Below are positions 1 through 9,762 of a DNA stretch of 64,000 bases, in pieces. Positions within the stretch are counted from its first letter, which is position 1, and every line of letters starts with the position of its first letter. Source of the DNA: Longispora albida DSM 44784 (lineage in GTDB: Bacteria; Actinomycetota; Actinomycetes; Mycobacteriales; Micromonosporaceae); NCBI RefSeq assembly GCF_000379825.1, contig NZ_KB903836.1:62599-126598 (forward strand), read 5' to 3'. The position numbers and the translations under genes were made by a program. A model generated the notes under the pieces. That model ran no database searches, had not been told where the DNA came from, and saw only the letters and a program-made list of their open reading frames with translations.

Positions 1-154
1 TCTCGTGCCATACCGTGGCTGGCTCGCCGAAATACTGGCTGATGTGGCGGTCTATGGCCTCCAGCGACTCCGGATCGCTGTCGGCGGGCGGCGTCCAGCC
101 CCGCTCCAGCGCTTCGTGCCGAAGTATCCCTGACCCCTGGGGTGCCGATTCCAT
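1..154 (-). CDS. Suppressor-of-fused (SUFU) domain protein, N-terminal part
   Basis: Fifty-one N-terminal codons are present; the gene runs off the left edge. The start is the ATG at 154-152. The readable stretch includes AIDRHISQYFGEPATVWHE, which matches the opening of bacterial SUFU-domain proteins (an acidic helix, then a DRHI...FGEPATVxHE motif before the conserved VHIDV strand, which lies outside the window). Bacterial SUFU proteins are small cytoplasmic proteins of poorly defined role, often near secreted toxins or immunity genes. Assignment rests on this motif only. Confidence 0.6.
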   Translation of the reverse strand, partial: MESAPQGSGILRHEALERGWTPPADSDPESLEAIDRHISQYFGEPATVWHE

Positions 155-728
155 CCGGAGAGAGTAAATGCCAGCTACCGGCGCCCTGCCGGCCGGCCGG
201 CGTCCGGGTCACCGGCCGGTGCCGGACGACGGCTCCGGGCGCTCCCAGGCCAGGCCACGCTGTTCCCTTGGTAGCGCACGGTCCTTCCTCCGGCCAGGTG
301 CACTAGCCGGCAGCCCGGCCTGCTCGTGGGCACATGCGGTGAGGTCCGCACACTCAGCGTTCTGCAATGTGGACGGCACTGTCTGTCGAAGTTGGTGAGG
401 CGTCAAGCTCCACGGCGGCTGGTCCCGCAGACGTCCCCGCGGCACGCCTCCGGCGCTCAAGCCTTCGTCAGCGCTGACCTGATCGGCATCCTGGACGCGG
501 TGCTGCAGGTCGCCGGAACTCATCAGTATCCGCCAGGAAAATTACGCCGGGCTTGCCTGGGATTTTCGGCTGTCGCCGAATGATCTTCCCGGGATGTTCC
601 TCGATTACTACGATCCGGGCTGTGGATCCCGTGATCACGGGGCTGGCTTCCCGCTGCCTGTCAGCTGGAGGGCTTGGTCAGACGAGGATTCCATGTTCGT
701 CGTTCAGCCCCTGGAAGAGGAGTTTCCC
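155..728. other. Intergenic region with no supported gene
   Basis: Short open frames occur on both strands, but none has a ribosome site plus a recognisable protein, and their composition is Arg/Ser/Pro-rich as expected for chance frames in GC-rich DNA. CCGGC-rich palindromic sequence lies near 185-225. The segment separates the divergent SUFU and I36 genes and must hold both promoters; I could not place them. Confidence 0.5.
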
Positions 729-1400
729 TTGACGTTCCGAGCAGTTCGATCACCTTCTTCGCCTTGGCGGCGCAGGTTCGCGGTCATGGCGATCGTCGCC
801 CTGGGGGCATCTGCGGCCATACAGGGCCCGGCGTCCGCCCACACGCACACGGCGGCCAAGCCGACCCGCGCCCAGCAGGAACTGCTTTCCAGGGTCCCCG
901 CATCGGCAGCCGTCCTGCAGAAGCAGATCGACCTGCAGCTTTCCCTGTACCCGGGCGGCAAGCAGACCTCGGCGAACGAGGTCTCCTACGACGGCGGGAA
1001 CTTCGTGATCACCTTCGCGAAGCCGGCCACCACCCAGCCGTCCCTGCTCAGCGGTAAAGGCGACTGCCCGGACGGGTGGTTCTGCTTCTGGGACTACGAG
1101 TACTACGGCGGAGCCATGGGCAAGCTCAGCAGCTACGGGGCACAGGATCTGTGGCGGTACGGCTGGAGCGACCGCATCGAGTCGGCCTGGAACCGTACGA
1201 ACACAGTGGTGCGGTTCTACAACCACACCACGGGCAGCCACTCGGAGTACGCGATCAGCTCCTACGATCAGTACCTCTTCATGGTCTTCCCCGGCGATTA
1301 CGACACGAGTGTCAAGTACCTGGCCGACGGCGAGGACTCGGAACGGAACAAGGCTGATCACGTCTACCGGTGCGGGGGCCCGGGCGGGAGCATGTGCTGA
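729..1400 (+). CDS. Secreted peptidase inhibitor family I36 protein
   Basis: A 223-residue exported protein. I chose the TTG at 729 because a GGAAGAGGAG ribosome site lies just before it and the next residues form a signal peptide: a basic run (WRRR), a hydrophobic core, then GPASA before HTHT. The mature domain carries CPDGWFCFWDYEYYGG and ends YRCGGPGGSMC, giving four cysteines for two disulfides; this is the beta/gamma-crystallin-like pattern of family I36 (Streptomyces metalloproteinase inhibitor SMPI). It is likely to act outside the cell on proteases. The frame stays open upstream to an ATG at 594, but that would bury the signal peptide. Confidence 0.75.
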   Translation: MTFRAVRSPSSPWRRRFAVMAIVALGASAAIQGPASAHTHTAAKPTRAQQELLSRVPASAAVLQKQIDLQLSLYPGGKQTSANEVSYDGGNFVITFAKPATTQPSLLSGKGDCPDGWFCFWDYEYYGGAMGKLSSYGAQDLWRYGWSDRIESAWNRTNTVVRFYNHTTGSHSEYAISSYDQYLFMVFPGDYDTSVKYLADGEDSERNKADHVYRCGGPGGSMC

Positions 1401-1535
1401 CACGTGACCGCTGAGGGCCGGCCCGGCAGACGGGTATGAGGCAACGCCGTACGCGGTGCCGTTCCTGCTGCTGACGCTGATCACCGTCGGGTACGACGAG
1501 GCGTGGCTGGCGGAAACCTTCCCACTCGCGGGGGC

Positions 1536-2249
1536 CTAGTTGTGGAGTACTGCCTTGTCCACAGTCACCCGGAACGGGCAGCGGTAGGCGGCCGGTGAGC
1601 CCGTGACGACCACGGTCACGCTCTGTTTTGCGCCGCCGACGGCAACGACGCCCCCGTAGCCCTCGTCGGCCGAGCGGGCTTCGGTGCTGTCCCGGGACAC
1701 CTTCCCGTCGATGACCGGTGTGAGCGTGTACGTGGTGGCCGCCTGGCAGCCTGGCTGCTGGGTGACGTCCAGGGTGATCAGCAGGAGGAGCTTGCCTCTG
1801 GCGGGTGGTGATCCGGGTACGCGGAGGTTCACCGAGCCCGGGCCCAGCAGCCCGGCCGTCCTGGCCGCGGCGGACGAGCCCAGCTCCTTCGTGACATGGA
1901 TCTCGGCCCTGCCGGCGGCCACCCACAACGCCCACGGGCCGGCGAAGAAGACGACACCGGCCAGCCCCCAGGCGATCCGGCGGCCGGCTGGGCTGGATTC
2001 CCGGTCACCGGGGCGGGAGAACAGCCGCTGCTGGCTGGTGGTGGCGGGGCGGCGGCCGACCTCGTGCAGGGCGAGCAGGCCGCCGATCAGCTCGGCGGCA
2101 CCGAGGATCATCGCGGTGGTCTCGAAGGCCCCGTTACCCCGGTGCTCGCGGGCCACGAGCAGCAGCGCGAGACTGCCCGCGGCCATGACGAGCAGGACGC
2201 AGGCCAGGAGCCGCCACGTGCGGTTCCACTCCGCCTGGGTCTGCGTCAT
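1536..2249 (-). CDS. Three-helix membrane protein of unknown function
   Basis: A 237-residue protein that I do not recognise. Hydrophobic segments lie at about residues 14-32, 44-64 and 88-111. A C-terminal domain of about 125 residues, probably outside the membrane, contains two cysteines (GCQAATTY and YRCPFRV) that could form a disulfide. The ATG at 2249 follows GAGGAGGCC. It is convergent with the I36 gene and downstream of another small membrane protein on the same strand. Confidence 0.6.
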   Translation of the reverse strand: MTQTQAEWNRTWRLLACVLLVMAAGSLALLLVAREHRGNGAFETTAMILGAAELIGGLLALHEVGRRPATTSQQRLFSRPGDRESSPAGRRIAWGLAGVVFFAGPWALWVAAGRAEIHVTKELGSSAAARTAGLLGPGSVNLRVPGSPPARGKLLLLITLDVTQQPGCQAATTYTLTPVIDGKVSRDSTEARSADEGYGGVVAVGGAKQSVTVVVTGSPAAYRCPFRVTVDKAVLHN

Positions 2250-2421
2250 GCGCTGGCCTCCTCGCCGGTGCGGGGCCCGCCAGACGGCGAGACTTCCCCC
2301 TCAACCGGGCAAGTCTGTCCACTTGCCAGCCAGAGCAGACATTGACTGTAGTGATTCTGACTCTTCGCATAGGCCGGCCACGGACCAGCGCTATAGTGCG
2401 GCCTGCCCCGCTCCGTGAGGT

Positions 2422-2736
2422 TTAGCGCATGCTCGCCACGAACGCTGCGATCCTGCGGTCGATCCGGCGGTTCGTGCGCCTGCGCCGGAGCGTGGCGAGC
2501 ACGCCGAGCGTGACGATGGCCGTCACCACGGCGGCCCGTACCCGGTTGTCGGCCGCTGCGGCCTTCGCGCGGGGCGCCCAGGCGCGTGCCCGCTCGGAGA
2601 CGGCGTCGACCACCGGCTGGAGCGGGCTGGGCGCGGCGGGCTCGGCGGCGTGCCCGGGTACGTATCCCGCGTCTGCCGCGTCGATGTCGTCGAGGATGGT
2701 GCGGCTGCTGGTCCTGATGTGCGCGTGCGTGGTCAT
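2422..2736 (-). CDS. Small single-pass membrane protein
   Basis: A 104-residue protein of unknown function starting MTTHAHIRTS. The ATG at 2736 is preceded by GGAGCAGAACCG; the open frame extends upstream, but the upstream codons look non-coding. The middle is acidic and Ala/Pro-rich, followed by one C-terminal transmembrane segment (about residues 73-88, VVTAIVTLGVLATL) and a strongly basic tail (RRRRTNRRIDRR), which predicts a cytoplasmic C terminus. Confidence 0.5.
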   Translation of the reverse strand: MTTHAHIRTSSRTILDDIDAADAGYVPGHAAEPAAPSPLQPVVDAVSERARAWAPRAKAAAADNRVRAAVVTAIVTLGVLATLRRRRTNRRIDRRIAAFVASMR

Positions 2737-3344
2737 CGGTTCTGCTCCGTATCCGTTGTCGTTCACTGAGCCTGGGCCTCCAGTGTTCGGCTGACGGAGG
2801 GTTACCCATCCCGGCCGGGCCTCAACCCCGGCGCCCGTGGGCGGTACCCGGGCACTGGCCATTCGCGTCCACTGTGTACAGTGGTCGAGTCCCCGGCGGC
2901 GTCTACGCCCCGGCGGCCGTCGCATTCTTCTTTTCGCGGAATGGCTGAGCCTCCGGCTCGCCGATAACCGCTGATAACCGCCGGCAAATCAGCGCTGAAT
3001 TTCCCGGGTATCCTCGCGCGTACCCACTCTGGAATATATTACCGGCCGGTCGGTAAGCGGGCCGCGGTGGCGGTTCTTTTCTATCTCCGGAGGTCGGTGG
3101 CATTAATACCGCGTGAATTCCCGGGCTCCATTGCCGCGACGTATCCATGCCTGCGAGGGTCGTGGCTCAGGTCACTGAGTGTCACAACTCACTTCGCGGG
3201 TAGCTACGTCCATTTGCGACTACCTGGTCCAGATTTCCTCCGTGTTAGCGTGCCGCTTTGTCGAATGTGGTCTGTTCGGGGGGCGGCAGTGATCACAGGA
3301 CGATCGTGCCCGCACGCCCCCTGCGGCTGTGTGGAGGAACACTC
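2737..3344. other. Regulatory intergenic region upstream of the NRPS operon
   Basis: About 600 bp without a convincing gene. Bases 2926-3120 are clearly lower in GC than their surroundings, as expected for a promoter zone. They contain the tandem short repeat GATAACCG (twice near 2963-2980) and the TetR-type palindrome listed separately. Nearer the operon, TAGCGT at 3246-3251 resembles an actinomycete -10 box, but I see no good -35 partner. Confidence 0.4.
3039..3056. promoter_or_regulatory. TetR-family-like operator palindrome
   Basis: TTACCG-GCCGGT-CGGTAA: the outer arms TTACCG/CGGTAA are perfectly complementary and the centre contains the palindrome ACCGGCCGGT. This layout matches typical TetR-family operators (TACCG...CGGTA). 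It overlaps a TATATT sequence at 3035-3040 that could be a -10 element, so binding here would be expected to repress. No TetR gene is visible in the window. Confidence 0.45.
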
Positions 3345-3548
3345 ATGAATCCCTTCGAGGATGCCAGCGGGACGTATCTCGTCCTGATCAACGACGAGGG
3401 CCAGTACTCGCTGTGGCCGGAATTCGCCGCGGTGCCGGCCGGCTGGTCGGTCGCGAAAACTGCGAGTTCCCGCCAGTCCTGCCTGGACTACGTCAACGAG
3501 CACTGGACGGACATGCGTCCCAAGAGCCTGATCGAAGCGATGGGCTGA
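3345..3548 (+). CDS. mbtH: MbtH-like NRPS chaperone
   Basis: A 67-residue protein matching the MbtH family end to end: NPF at the start, [16 protein letters not shown] in the middle and [12 protein letters not shown] near the end, with the conserved Trp residues present. MbtH proteins bind and activate adenylation domains. The ATG at 3345 follows a good GGAGGAAC ribosome site. It lies only 13 bp before the NRPS start, so it is co-transcribed and presumably serves the five A domains encoded downstream. Confidence 0.93.
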   Translation: MNPFEDASGTYLVLINDEGQYSLWPEFAAVPAGWSVAKTASSRQSCLDYVNEHWTDMRPKSLIEAMG

Positions 3549-3561
3549 CGGGAAAATCGTG

Positions 3562-6500
3562 ATGCCAGGTCTACGGGTACCCGCCGAACTTCCGCTCACC
3601 GCCGCCCAGCGCGGCGTCTGGTACGCCCAGCAGCTCGCCCCGGGCAGCCGTGCCCTGCACCTCGGCGAGTACCTCGACATCACCGGCCCCCTGCGGCCGG
3701 AGCTGTTCGAGGTGGCTCTGCGCCGGACGGCCGCCGAGGCCGCGTGCCTGACCGCCCGGTTCGGCCAGTCGCCGGACGGCGAGGTCCGCCAGCACGCCGG
3801 CGGGGTACCGGGCTGGGAGCTTCCCGTCCTCGACCTCAGCGGGGAGGCGGACCCCGCCGCCGCCGCGAGGGACTGGATGGACGGCGACCTCGCCCGGCCC
3901 TTCGACCTGGCGGGCGGGCCGCTGTTCCGGTTCGCGCTGTTCCGCCTGGGCGCTGACAGGTACGTGTGGTGGCACAGCTATCACCACCTGGTCATCGACG
4001 GCTTCGGCATGGGCCTGGTCGCGCGGCGGGTCGCCGAGACGTACACCGCGCTGGAGGCTGGCGAGGACGTACCGGACAGCCCGTTCGGTGAGCTGGCCGG
4101 CCTCATCGGCCGGGAGAGCGAGTACGCGGAGTCGGGCCGGCGCGCGCTGGACCGTGACTTCTGGGCCGGGTACCTGAGCGACTGCCCCGAGCCGGTGAGC
4201 CTGGCGCACAGCCAGCCGGTCCCGCCGACCGGCGTGATCCGCCGGACGAGCTGGATCGGCAAGGACGTCGTCGCGGATCTCGGCGAGGCGGCCGGCGCGT
4301 CGGGTACCCGCTGGCCGCTGGTCGTCATCGCGGCCTGGGCCGCCTACCTGCACCGGATGACCGGCGCACCCGAGGTCGTGGCCGGGCTGCCAGCAGCCGT
4401 GCGCCGCGACCAGCAGGCCCGCAGCACCCCGGCGATGGTGTCGAACGTGCTGCCGCTGCGCGTCCCGATCGGCGCGGGCACGACCGTCGCCGGTCTGATT
4501 GGCCAGGTCGCCGCCGAGGCGCGGACCGTGCTGGCGCACCAGGAGTACCGGCTGGAAGACATGCACCGCGACCTGGGCCGGGCCCGCCTGGCTGGTCCCC
4601 GTGCCAACATCATGAGCTTCGAGTACCAGCTGAGCTTCGGCCGCAGCCGGGCCGTCGCGTCCAACGTGTCCGGCGGGCAGCCCGACGACCTGGCGATGCT
4701 GGTCTACGACCGTCGTGACGGCGGCGCGTACCGGGTGGACTTCGACGGCAACCCTGAGCTGTACTCGGCCGCAGATCTCGCCAGCCACCAGGACCGGTTC
4801 CTGAGCTTCCTCGGGCAGTTCGCCGGCGCTGCTCCCGGTACGGCAGTCGCTGACCTGGAACTGGCCGCAGCCGGGGAACTCGTCAGTGCCAGCGGCGGGC
4901 CCGCCGCTCAGCCAGAGACCCTGGCCGCGCTGTTCGCCGCCCAGGTCGCGCGTACACCTGATGCTCTTGCTCTTGCCGGCGATGACCGGACGCTCACCTA
5001 CGCGCAGCTCGACCGGGAGACCAACCGGATCGCCCGGTGGCTGGTCTCGCACGGGGTGGGTGCCGAGGACCTGGTGGCGCTGGCCTTCCCCCGGTCGGTG
5101 CACTGGGCCATCGCGATGCTCGCCGTGACCAAGGCCGGCGCGGCGTACCTGCCGGTCGACCCGGCATACCCGGCGGAGCGCATCCGCTACATGCTCAGCG
5201 ACGCGCAGCCCGCGCTGGTGCTCACCGTGCCCGAGGTCGCCGGAGCTGTGCCCGGGCCGGTGCTGCTGCTCGACGACGCCGCCGGTTTCGATGACGCGCC
5301 GCTGGCAGGCCGGGCAACGGCCGCCAACGCCGCGTACGTGATCTACACGTCGGGGTCCACCGGGCTGCCGAAGGGCGTGACGGTCACCCACACCGGCATC
5401 GCGAGCCTCGCCGCAGGGCAGGGTGAGCGGCTGCTGGCTGGGCCCGGTGCCCGGATGCTCCAGTTCGCCTCGCCGAGCTTCGACGCGGCCCAGTCCGACC
5501 TGTGGGTCACCCTGCTGAACGGTGCCACTCTGGTCATGCCGTCGGCGGAGCGGATCGCCATCGGAGCGCCGCTCGCGGCCACCGTGACCGAGATGGGCGT
5601 GACGCACCTCAAGCTGCCGCCCGCAGCCCTCGCCGTCCTGCCTGATGACGCGCTCGCTGGTGTCGAGGTGCTCGCGGTGGCCGGTGAGGCCGCGCCGCTG
5701 GACCTCGTGGCCAGGTGGCACGGCGGCCGTCGCATGATCAATGTGTACGGTCCGACGGAGAACACCGTCACCACCACGCTCAGCGGCCCGCTGTCCGCCA
5801 CCGGCCCGGTCCCGATCGGTACCCCGATCACCGGCTCCGGCGTGTACGTCCTCGACGCCAGGCTCCGGCAGCTCCCGCCGGGCGCGGTGGGGGAGCTGTA
5901 CGTGACCGGGGCTGGCCTGGCTCGCGGATACCTCCGGCGGGCCGGCCTGACCGCCGAGCGGTTCGTCGCCTGCCCGTTCGGCGCACCCGGTACCCGGATG
6001 TACCGCACGGGTGACCTGGCCCGCTGGACGGCCGACGGTCAGCTCGTCTTCGCCGGGCGGGCCGACGAGCAGGTGAAGCTCCGGGGGTTCCGGATCGAGC
6101 CCGGCGAGGTCGAGGCCGTGCTGGCCGGCCACCCGGCGGTCCGGCAGGCAGCCGTGATCGTGCGGGAGGACCAGCCCGGCGACCAGCGGCTCGTCGCCTA
6201 CGTCACCGGCGAGGCCGACCCGGCTGCCGTGCGGGCACACGCGGCCGCCCGGCTGCCCGCGCACATGGTGCCCGCAGCCGTCGTCGTACTCGGCCAGCTG
6301 CCCCTCACCCGGAACGGCAAGCTGGACAAGCGCGCCCTTCCCGCTCCAGATCTGTCCACAGTGGTCAATGAATCACGCGCGCCACGGACCGCCACCGAGG
6401 AGATCCTGTGCGGCCTGTTCGCCGAGCTGCTCGGCCTGCCAGCGACCGGCCCGGATGACGACTTCTTCGCCCTCGGCGGCCATTCGCTGCTCGCGGCCCG

Positions 6501-9500
6501 GCTGACCGGCCGGATCCGCGCCGCTCTCGGTGCTGAGCTGTCCATCCGCGACGTCTTCGCCGCCCCGACCCCGGACCGGCTGGCCACCGTCGTGGCCGCT
6601 TCGCAGTACGGGCCGCGCCCGGCGGTGCAGGCCGTCGCGCGTCCCGAGGTGCTGCCACTGTCGGCGGCCCAGCAGCGGCTGTGGTTCGTGCACCAGCTCG
6701 AAGGCCCGGGCGCGACCTACAACATGCCGTACGCGCTGCGCCTCACCGGCCCGCTCGACGTACCAGCGCTGGAATCCGCGCTGGGCGACGTCGTGGCCCG
6801 GCACGAGAGCCTGCGGACGGTCTTCGCCGAGCACGACGGCGTACCCCGCCAGGTGATCCTCTCCGGTGACCGCGCACGGCCGGTGATCGAGCGGCACGAG
6901 GGCCAGCTGTGGCTCACGGAGGCCGCGCACCAGCCCTTCGACCTGGCCCGGGACCTGCCCGTCCGCGCCCACCTCGGCGAACTCGGGCCGGATGAGCACA
7001 TCCTGCTCCTCGTACTGCACCACATCGCCGCCGACGGCTGGTCCACCGGGCCGCTGATGCGGGACCTGTCCGTCGCGTACGCGGCCCGGGTTCGCGGTGA
7101 CGCACCGGAGTGGACGGCGCTGCCGGTGCAGTACGCCGACTACGCGCTCTGGCAGCGTGACCTGCTCGCCGACCGGAGACTCCTGGACACGCAGCTGGGC
7201 CACTGGCGTACGGCCCTCGCGGGCGCACCGGGAGTGCTGGAGCTGCCGTTCGACCGGCCGTACCCGGCTGTGCCCACGAACCGTGGCGCGAAGGTACCTT
7301 TCACCGTCCCGGCGGATCTGCACCGTGACCTGCTACGGCTGGCCCAGGACAACGACGCGACCCTCTTCATGGTGCTGCACGCGGCTTTCGCGGTCCTGCT
7401 GCACCGCTCGGGGGCCGGCCGGGACATCCTGATCGGCACGCCGGTCGCCGGCCGGTCCGACGCGGCACTCGACGACCTGGTCGGGTTCTTCATCAACACC
7501 CTGGTACTGCGGGCAGACCTGTCCGGCGACCCGGGCTTCGGCGAGCTGCTCGGCCAGCTCCGCGAGCGTGATCTCGACGCCTTCGCACACCAGGACCTGC
7601 CCTTCGACCGCCTCGTGGAGGAACTGGCTCCCGAGCGGTCCACGCGGCACCCGCTGGTGCAGGTGATGCTGACCCTGCGCAACACCGGCCGATCGGCCCT
7701 CAGCCTGCCGGGCGTGCTGGCCGAACCGGAGCCGGTCGAGCTGGGTATCGCGAAGTTCGACCTCACCTTCGACTTCGCCGGGAACGCCACCGGGGCCGGG
7801 CAGCCCGCCGGCATGGACGCCTACCTCGAGTACGCCTCGGACGTGTTCACCCCGGAGACAGCTCAGTCCCTTGTGGACCGGATGATGCGCGTCCTGGCCG
7901 CCGTCGCCGCCGACCCGGCGGTCCGGGCCGGCGAGATCGGGGTGCTCAGCCCCGCCGAGCAGGACAAGGTACTCCTGAGCTGGAACGACACCGAGGCTGC
8001 CGTGCCGGCCGGTACCGTGGCGGAACTGTTCGCCGAGCAGGTGGCCCGGACCCCGGACGCGACGGCGCTGACCGACGGGCAGGCCCGGTGGACGTACGCC
8101 GAGCTCGACGCCCGCGCCGCCCGGATCGCCCAGCAGCTCACCGAGGCCGGAGCCGGCCCGGAGACCCCGGTGGCCGTGCTCATGCACCGTTCCTCGAACC
8201 TGGTCGCCGCGCTGCTCGGCGTCCTCAAGGCCGGCGGGGCCTACGTGCCGCTGCTGCCGGAGTACCCGGCCGAGCGGCTCAGCTGGATCGTGCAGCAGGC
8301 CGGGGCCACCGTGCTGCTCACCGAACCGGCGCTGTCCGCCACCACCTTCGAGCATTCCGCGGCCGTCGTGACCGTGGACGGCGGCACGGGTACGAGTGCC
8401 ACGGTGCCCGTGGATCCCGCCAGCCTGTGCTACGTCATGTACACCTCGGGCTCCACAGGTACACCTAAAGGGGTTTCGGTTTCCCACCGCAGCGTCGTGG
8501 CGCTGGCGATGGACCGGAGGTTTGACGGTGAGGCGCACCGCCGCGTGCTGATGCACTCGCCGCACGCCTTCGACGCCTCGACCTACGAGCTGTGGGTGCC
8601 GCTGCTGCGCGGCGGGGAGGTCGTCATCGCCCCGCCGGGGGAGACAGACGTGGCCGCGCTCGCCGGGCTGATCGCCACCAGCGGCGTGACCAGCGTGTGG
8701 CTGACCGCCGGGCTGTTCGGCGCGGTGGCTGAGGAACACGCGGCGTCGTTCGCGCAGGTCCGTGAGGTGTGGACGGGCGGGGACGTCGTGCCGCCGGCCG
8801 CTGTGCGCCGGCTCCTCGAAGCCTGCCCGGGCACGGTGGTCGTGGACGGTTACGGGCCGACAGAGACGACGACCTTCGCCACCTCGTACCCGGTCAGCGA
8901 CGCCGGTGAGGTCACCGCCACCCTGCCGATCGGCTCCCCGCTCGACAACACCCGGGCATACGTCCTCGACGACCGGCTCAGCCCCGTGCCGCCCGGCGTC
9001 GTCGGCGAGCTGTACCTGGCCGGGGACGGCCTGGCCCGTGGCTACGCCGGCCGCTTCGACCTGACAGCCGAGCGCTTCGTGGCCTGCCCCTACGGCGCCA
9101 CCGGCGAGCGCATGTACCGCACAGGCGACCTGGTCCGCTGGGACGCGGCCGGCCGGCTGGTGTTCGCCGGGCGCTCCGACGGCCAGGTGAAGATCCGGGG
9201 TTACCGGATCGAGCTGGGCGAGATCGAGGCCGCGCTGTCCGCGCACCCTGCCGTACGGCAGGCCGTGGTGCTCGCCCGCGAGGACCAGCCAGGCGGCAAA
9301 CGGCTCGTGGCCTACGTCGCCAGCGACGAGACCCCGGCCGGCCTGCGCGCCTACGCCTCGGCGCACCTGCCGGAGTTCATGGTCCCGCTCATCGTCGTGC
9401 TCGACGCCCTGCCACTGACCGGTAACGGCAAGGTCGACAAGCGGGCACTGCCGGCTCCGGCCCTGGCCACCGAGCCGGGCCGTGCCCCGCGTGACGAGCG

Positions 9501-9762
9501 CGAGGAAGTGATCTGCCGGCTGTTCGCCGAACTGCTCGGCCTGCCAGCGACTGGTATCGACGACGACTTCTTCGCCCTCGGCGGCCACTCGCTGCTCGCC
9601 ACCCGGCTGCTGAGCCGGATCCGTACCGCGCTGAAAGCCGAACTGTCCATCCGGGACCTTTTCGAGGCCCGTACCCCGGCCCTGATCGCCGGGAAGCTCA
9701 CCACAGCCAAGCCAGCCCGGCCCACCCTGCGCCGCATGGCACGGAAAGGCAACCCGTCATGA
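3562..9762 (+). CDS. NRPS, two modules: C(starter)-A-PCP-C-A-PCP
   Basis: A 2066-residue synthetase. C1 (about 8-435) has HHLVIDG at 141-147 and resembles EntF-type or acyl-starter condensation domains. A1 (about 453-935) has YTSGSTG near 595; PCP1 has LGGHS with Ser975. C2 (about 1032-1470) has HHIAADG at 1153-1159. A2 (about 1490-1975) follows, then PCP2 with Ser2010. Pocket residues aligned by eye to GrsA: A1 D-A-S-K-A-A-V-V-T-K, unassigned; A2 D-A-Y-W-W-G-G-T-F-K, close to Val codes. No epimerase or methyltransferase is present. A GTG one codon earlier (3559) is possible; ATG gives better spacing to GGGA. Its stop overlaps the next NRPS gene by 4 bp. Confidence 0.93.
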   Translation: MPGLRVPAELPLTAAQRGVWYAQQLAPGSRALHLGEYLDITGPLRPELFEVALRRTAAEAACLTARFGQSPDGEVRQHAGGVPGWELPVLDLSGEADPAAAARDWMDGDLARPFDLAGGPLFRFALFRLGADRYVWWHSYHHLVIDGFGMGLVARRVAETYTALEAGEDVPDSPFGELAGLIGRESEYAESGRRALDRDFWAGYLSDCPEPVSLAHSQPVPPTGVIRRTSWIGKDVVADLGEAAGASGTRWPLVVIAAWAAYLHRMTGAPEVVAGLPAAVRRDQQARSTPAMVSNVLPLRVPIGAGTTVAGLIGQVAAEARTVLAHQEYRLEDMHRDLGRARLAGPRANIMSFEYQLSFGRSRAVASNVSGGQPDDLAMLVYDRRDGGAYRVDFDGNPELYSAADLASHQDRFLSFLGQFAGAAPGTAVADLELAAAGELVSASGGPAAQPETLAALFAAQVARTPDALALAGDDRTLTYAQLDRETNRIARWLVSHGVGAEDLVALAFPRSVHWAIAMLAVTKAGAAYLPVDPAYPAERIRYMLSDAQPALVLTVPEVAGAVPGPVLLLDDAAGFDDAPLAGRATAANAAYVIYTSGSTGLPKGVTVTHTGIASLAAGQGERLLAGPGARMLQFASPSFDAAQSDLWVTLLNGATLVMPSAERIAIGAPLAATVTEMGVTHLKLPPAALAVLPDDALAGVEVLAVAGEAAPLDLVARWHGGRRMINVYGPTENTVTTTLSGPLSATGPVPIGTPITGSGVYVLDARLRQLPPGAVGELYVTGAGLARGYLRRAGLTAERFVACPFGAPGTRMYRTGDLARWTADGQLVFAGRADEQVKLRGFRIEPGEVEAVLAGHPAVRQAAVIVREDQPGDQRLVAYVTGEADPAAVRAHAAARLPAHMVPAAVVVLGQLPLTRNGKLDKRALPAPDLSTVVNESRAPRTATEEILCGLFAELLGLPATGPDDDFFALGGHSLLAARLTGRIRAALGAELSIRDVFAAPTPDRLATVVAASQYGPRPAVQAVARPEVLPLSAAQQRLWFVHQLEGPGATYNMPYALRLTGPLDVPALESALGDVVARHESLRTVFAEHDGVPRQVILSGDRARPVIERHEGQLWLTEAAHQPFDLARDLPVRAHLGELGPDEHILLLVLHHIAADGWSTGPLMRDLSVAYAARVRGDAPEWTALPVQYADYALWQRDLLADRRLLDTQLGHWRTALAGAPGVLELPFDRPYPAVPTNRGAKVPFTVPADLHRDLLRLAQDNDATLFMVLHAAFAVLLHRSGAGRDILIGTPVAGRSDAALDDLVGFFINTLVLRADLSGDPGFGELLGQLRERDLDAFAHQDLPFDRLVEELAPERSTRHPLVQVMLTLRNTGRSALSLPGVLAEPEPVELGIAKFDLTFDFAGNATGAGQPAGMDAYLEYASDVFTPETAQSLVDRMMRVLAAVAADPAVRAGEIGVLSPAEQDKVLLSWNDTEAAVPAGTVAELFAEQVARTPDATALTDGQARWTYAELDARAARIAQQLTEAGAGPETPVAVLMHRSSNLVAALLGVLKAGGAYVPLLPEYPAERLSWIVQQAGATVLLTEPALSATTFEHSAAVVTVDGGTGTSATVPVDPASLCYVMYTSGSTGTPKGVSVSHRSVVALAMDRRFDGEAHRRVLMHSPHAFDASTYELWVPLLRGGEVVIAPPGETDVAALAGLIATSGVTSVWLTAGLFGAVAEEHAASFAQVREVWTGGDVVPPAAVRRLLEACPGTVVVDGYGPTETTTFATSYPVSDAGEVTATLPIGSPLDNTRAYVLDDRLSPVPPGVVGELYLAGDGLARGYAGRFDLTAERFVACPYGATGERMYRTGDLVRWDAAGRLVFAGRSDGQVKIRGYRIELGEIEAALSAHPAVRQAVVLAREDQPGGKRLVAYVASDETPAGLRAYASAHLPEFMVPLIVVLDALPLTGNGKVDKRALPAPALATEPGRAPRDEREEVICRLFAELLGLPATGIDDDFFALGGHSLLATRLLSRIRTALKAELSIRDLFEARTPALIAGKLTTAKPARPTLRRMARKGNPS

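Noticed and set aside
168-583. Small open frames in the left intergenic region
   Set aside because: No ribosome sites, no recognisable products, and overlapping frames on both strands.
594-728. N-terminal extension of the I36 gene to the ATG at 594
   Set aside because: It would place about 45 residues before the signal peptide; a ribosome site and TTG at 729 fit export better.
3067-3348. 93-codon plus-strand frame before the MbtH gene
   Set aside because: No ribosome site, atypical composition, and it overlaps the low-GC promoter zone and the mbtH ribosome site.
3571-6264. 897-codon open frame on the minus strand opposite NRPS 1
   Set aside because: It mirrors the codon structure of the C-A-PCP-coding strand, is Gly/Arg/Pro/His-rich and shows no domain; a shadow of GC-rich third positions. 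The same holds for 7333-9588, 9351-11297 and 12471-14345.
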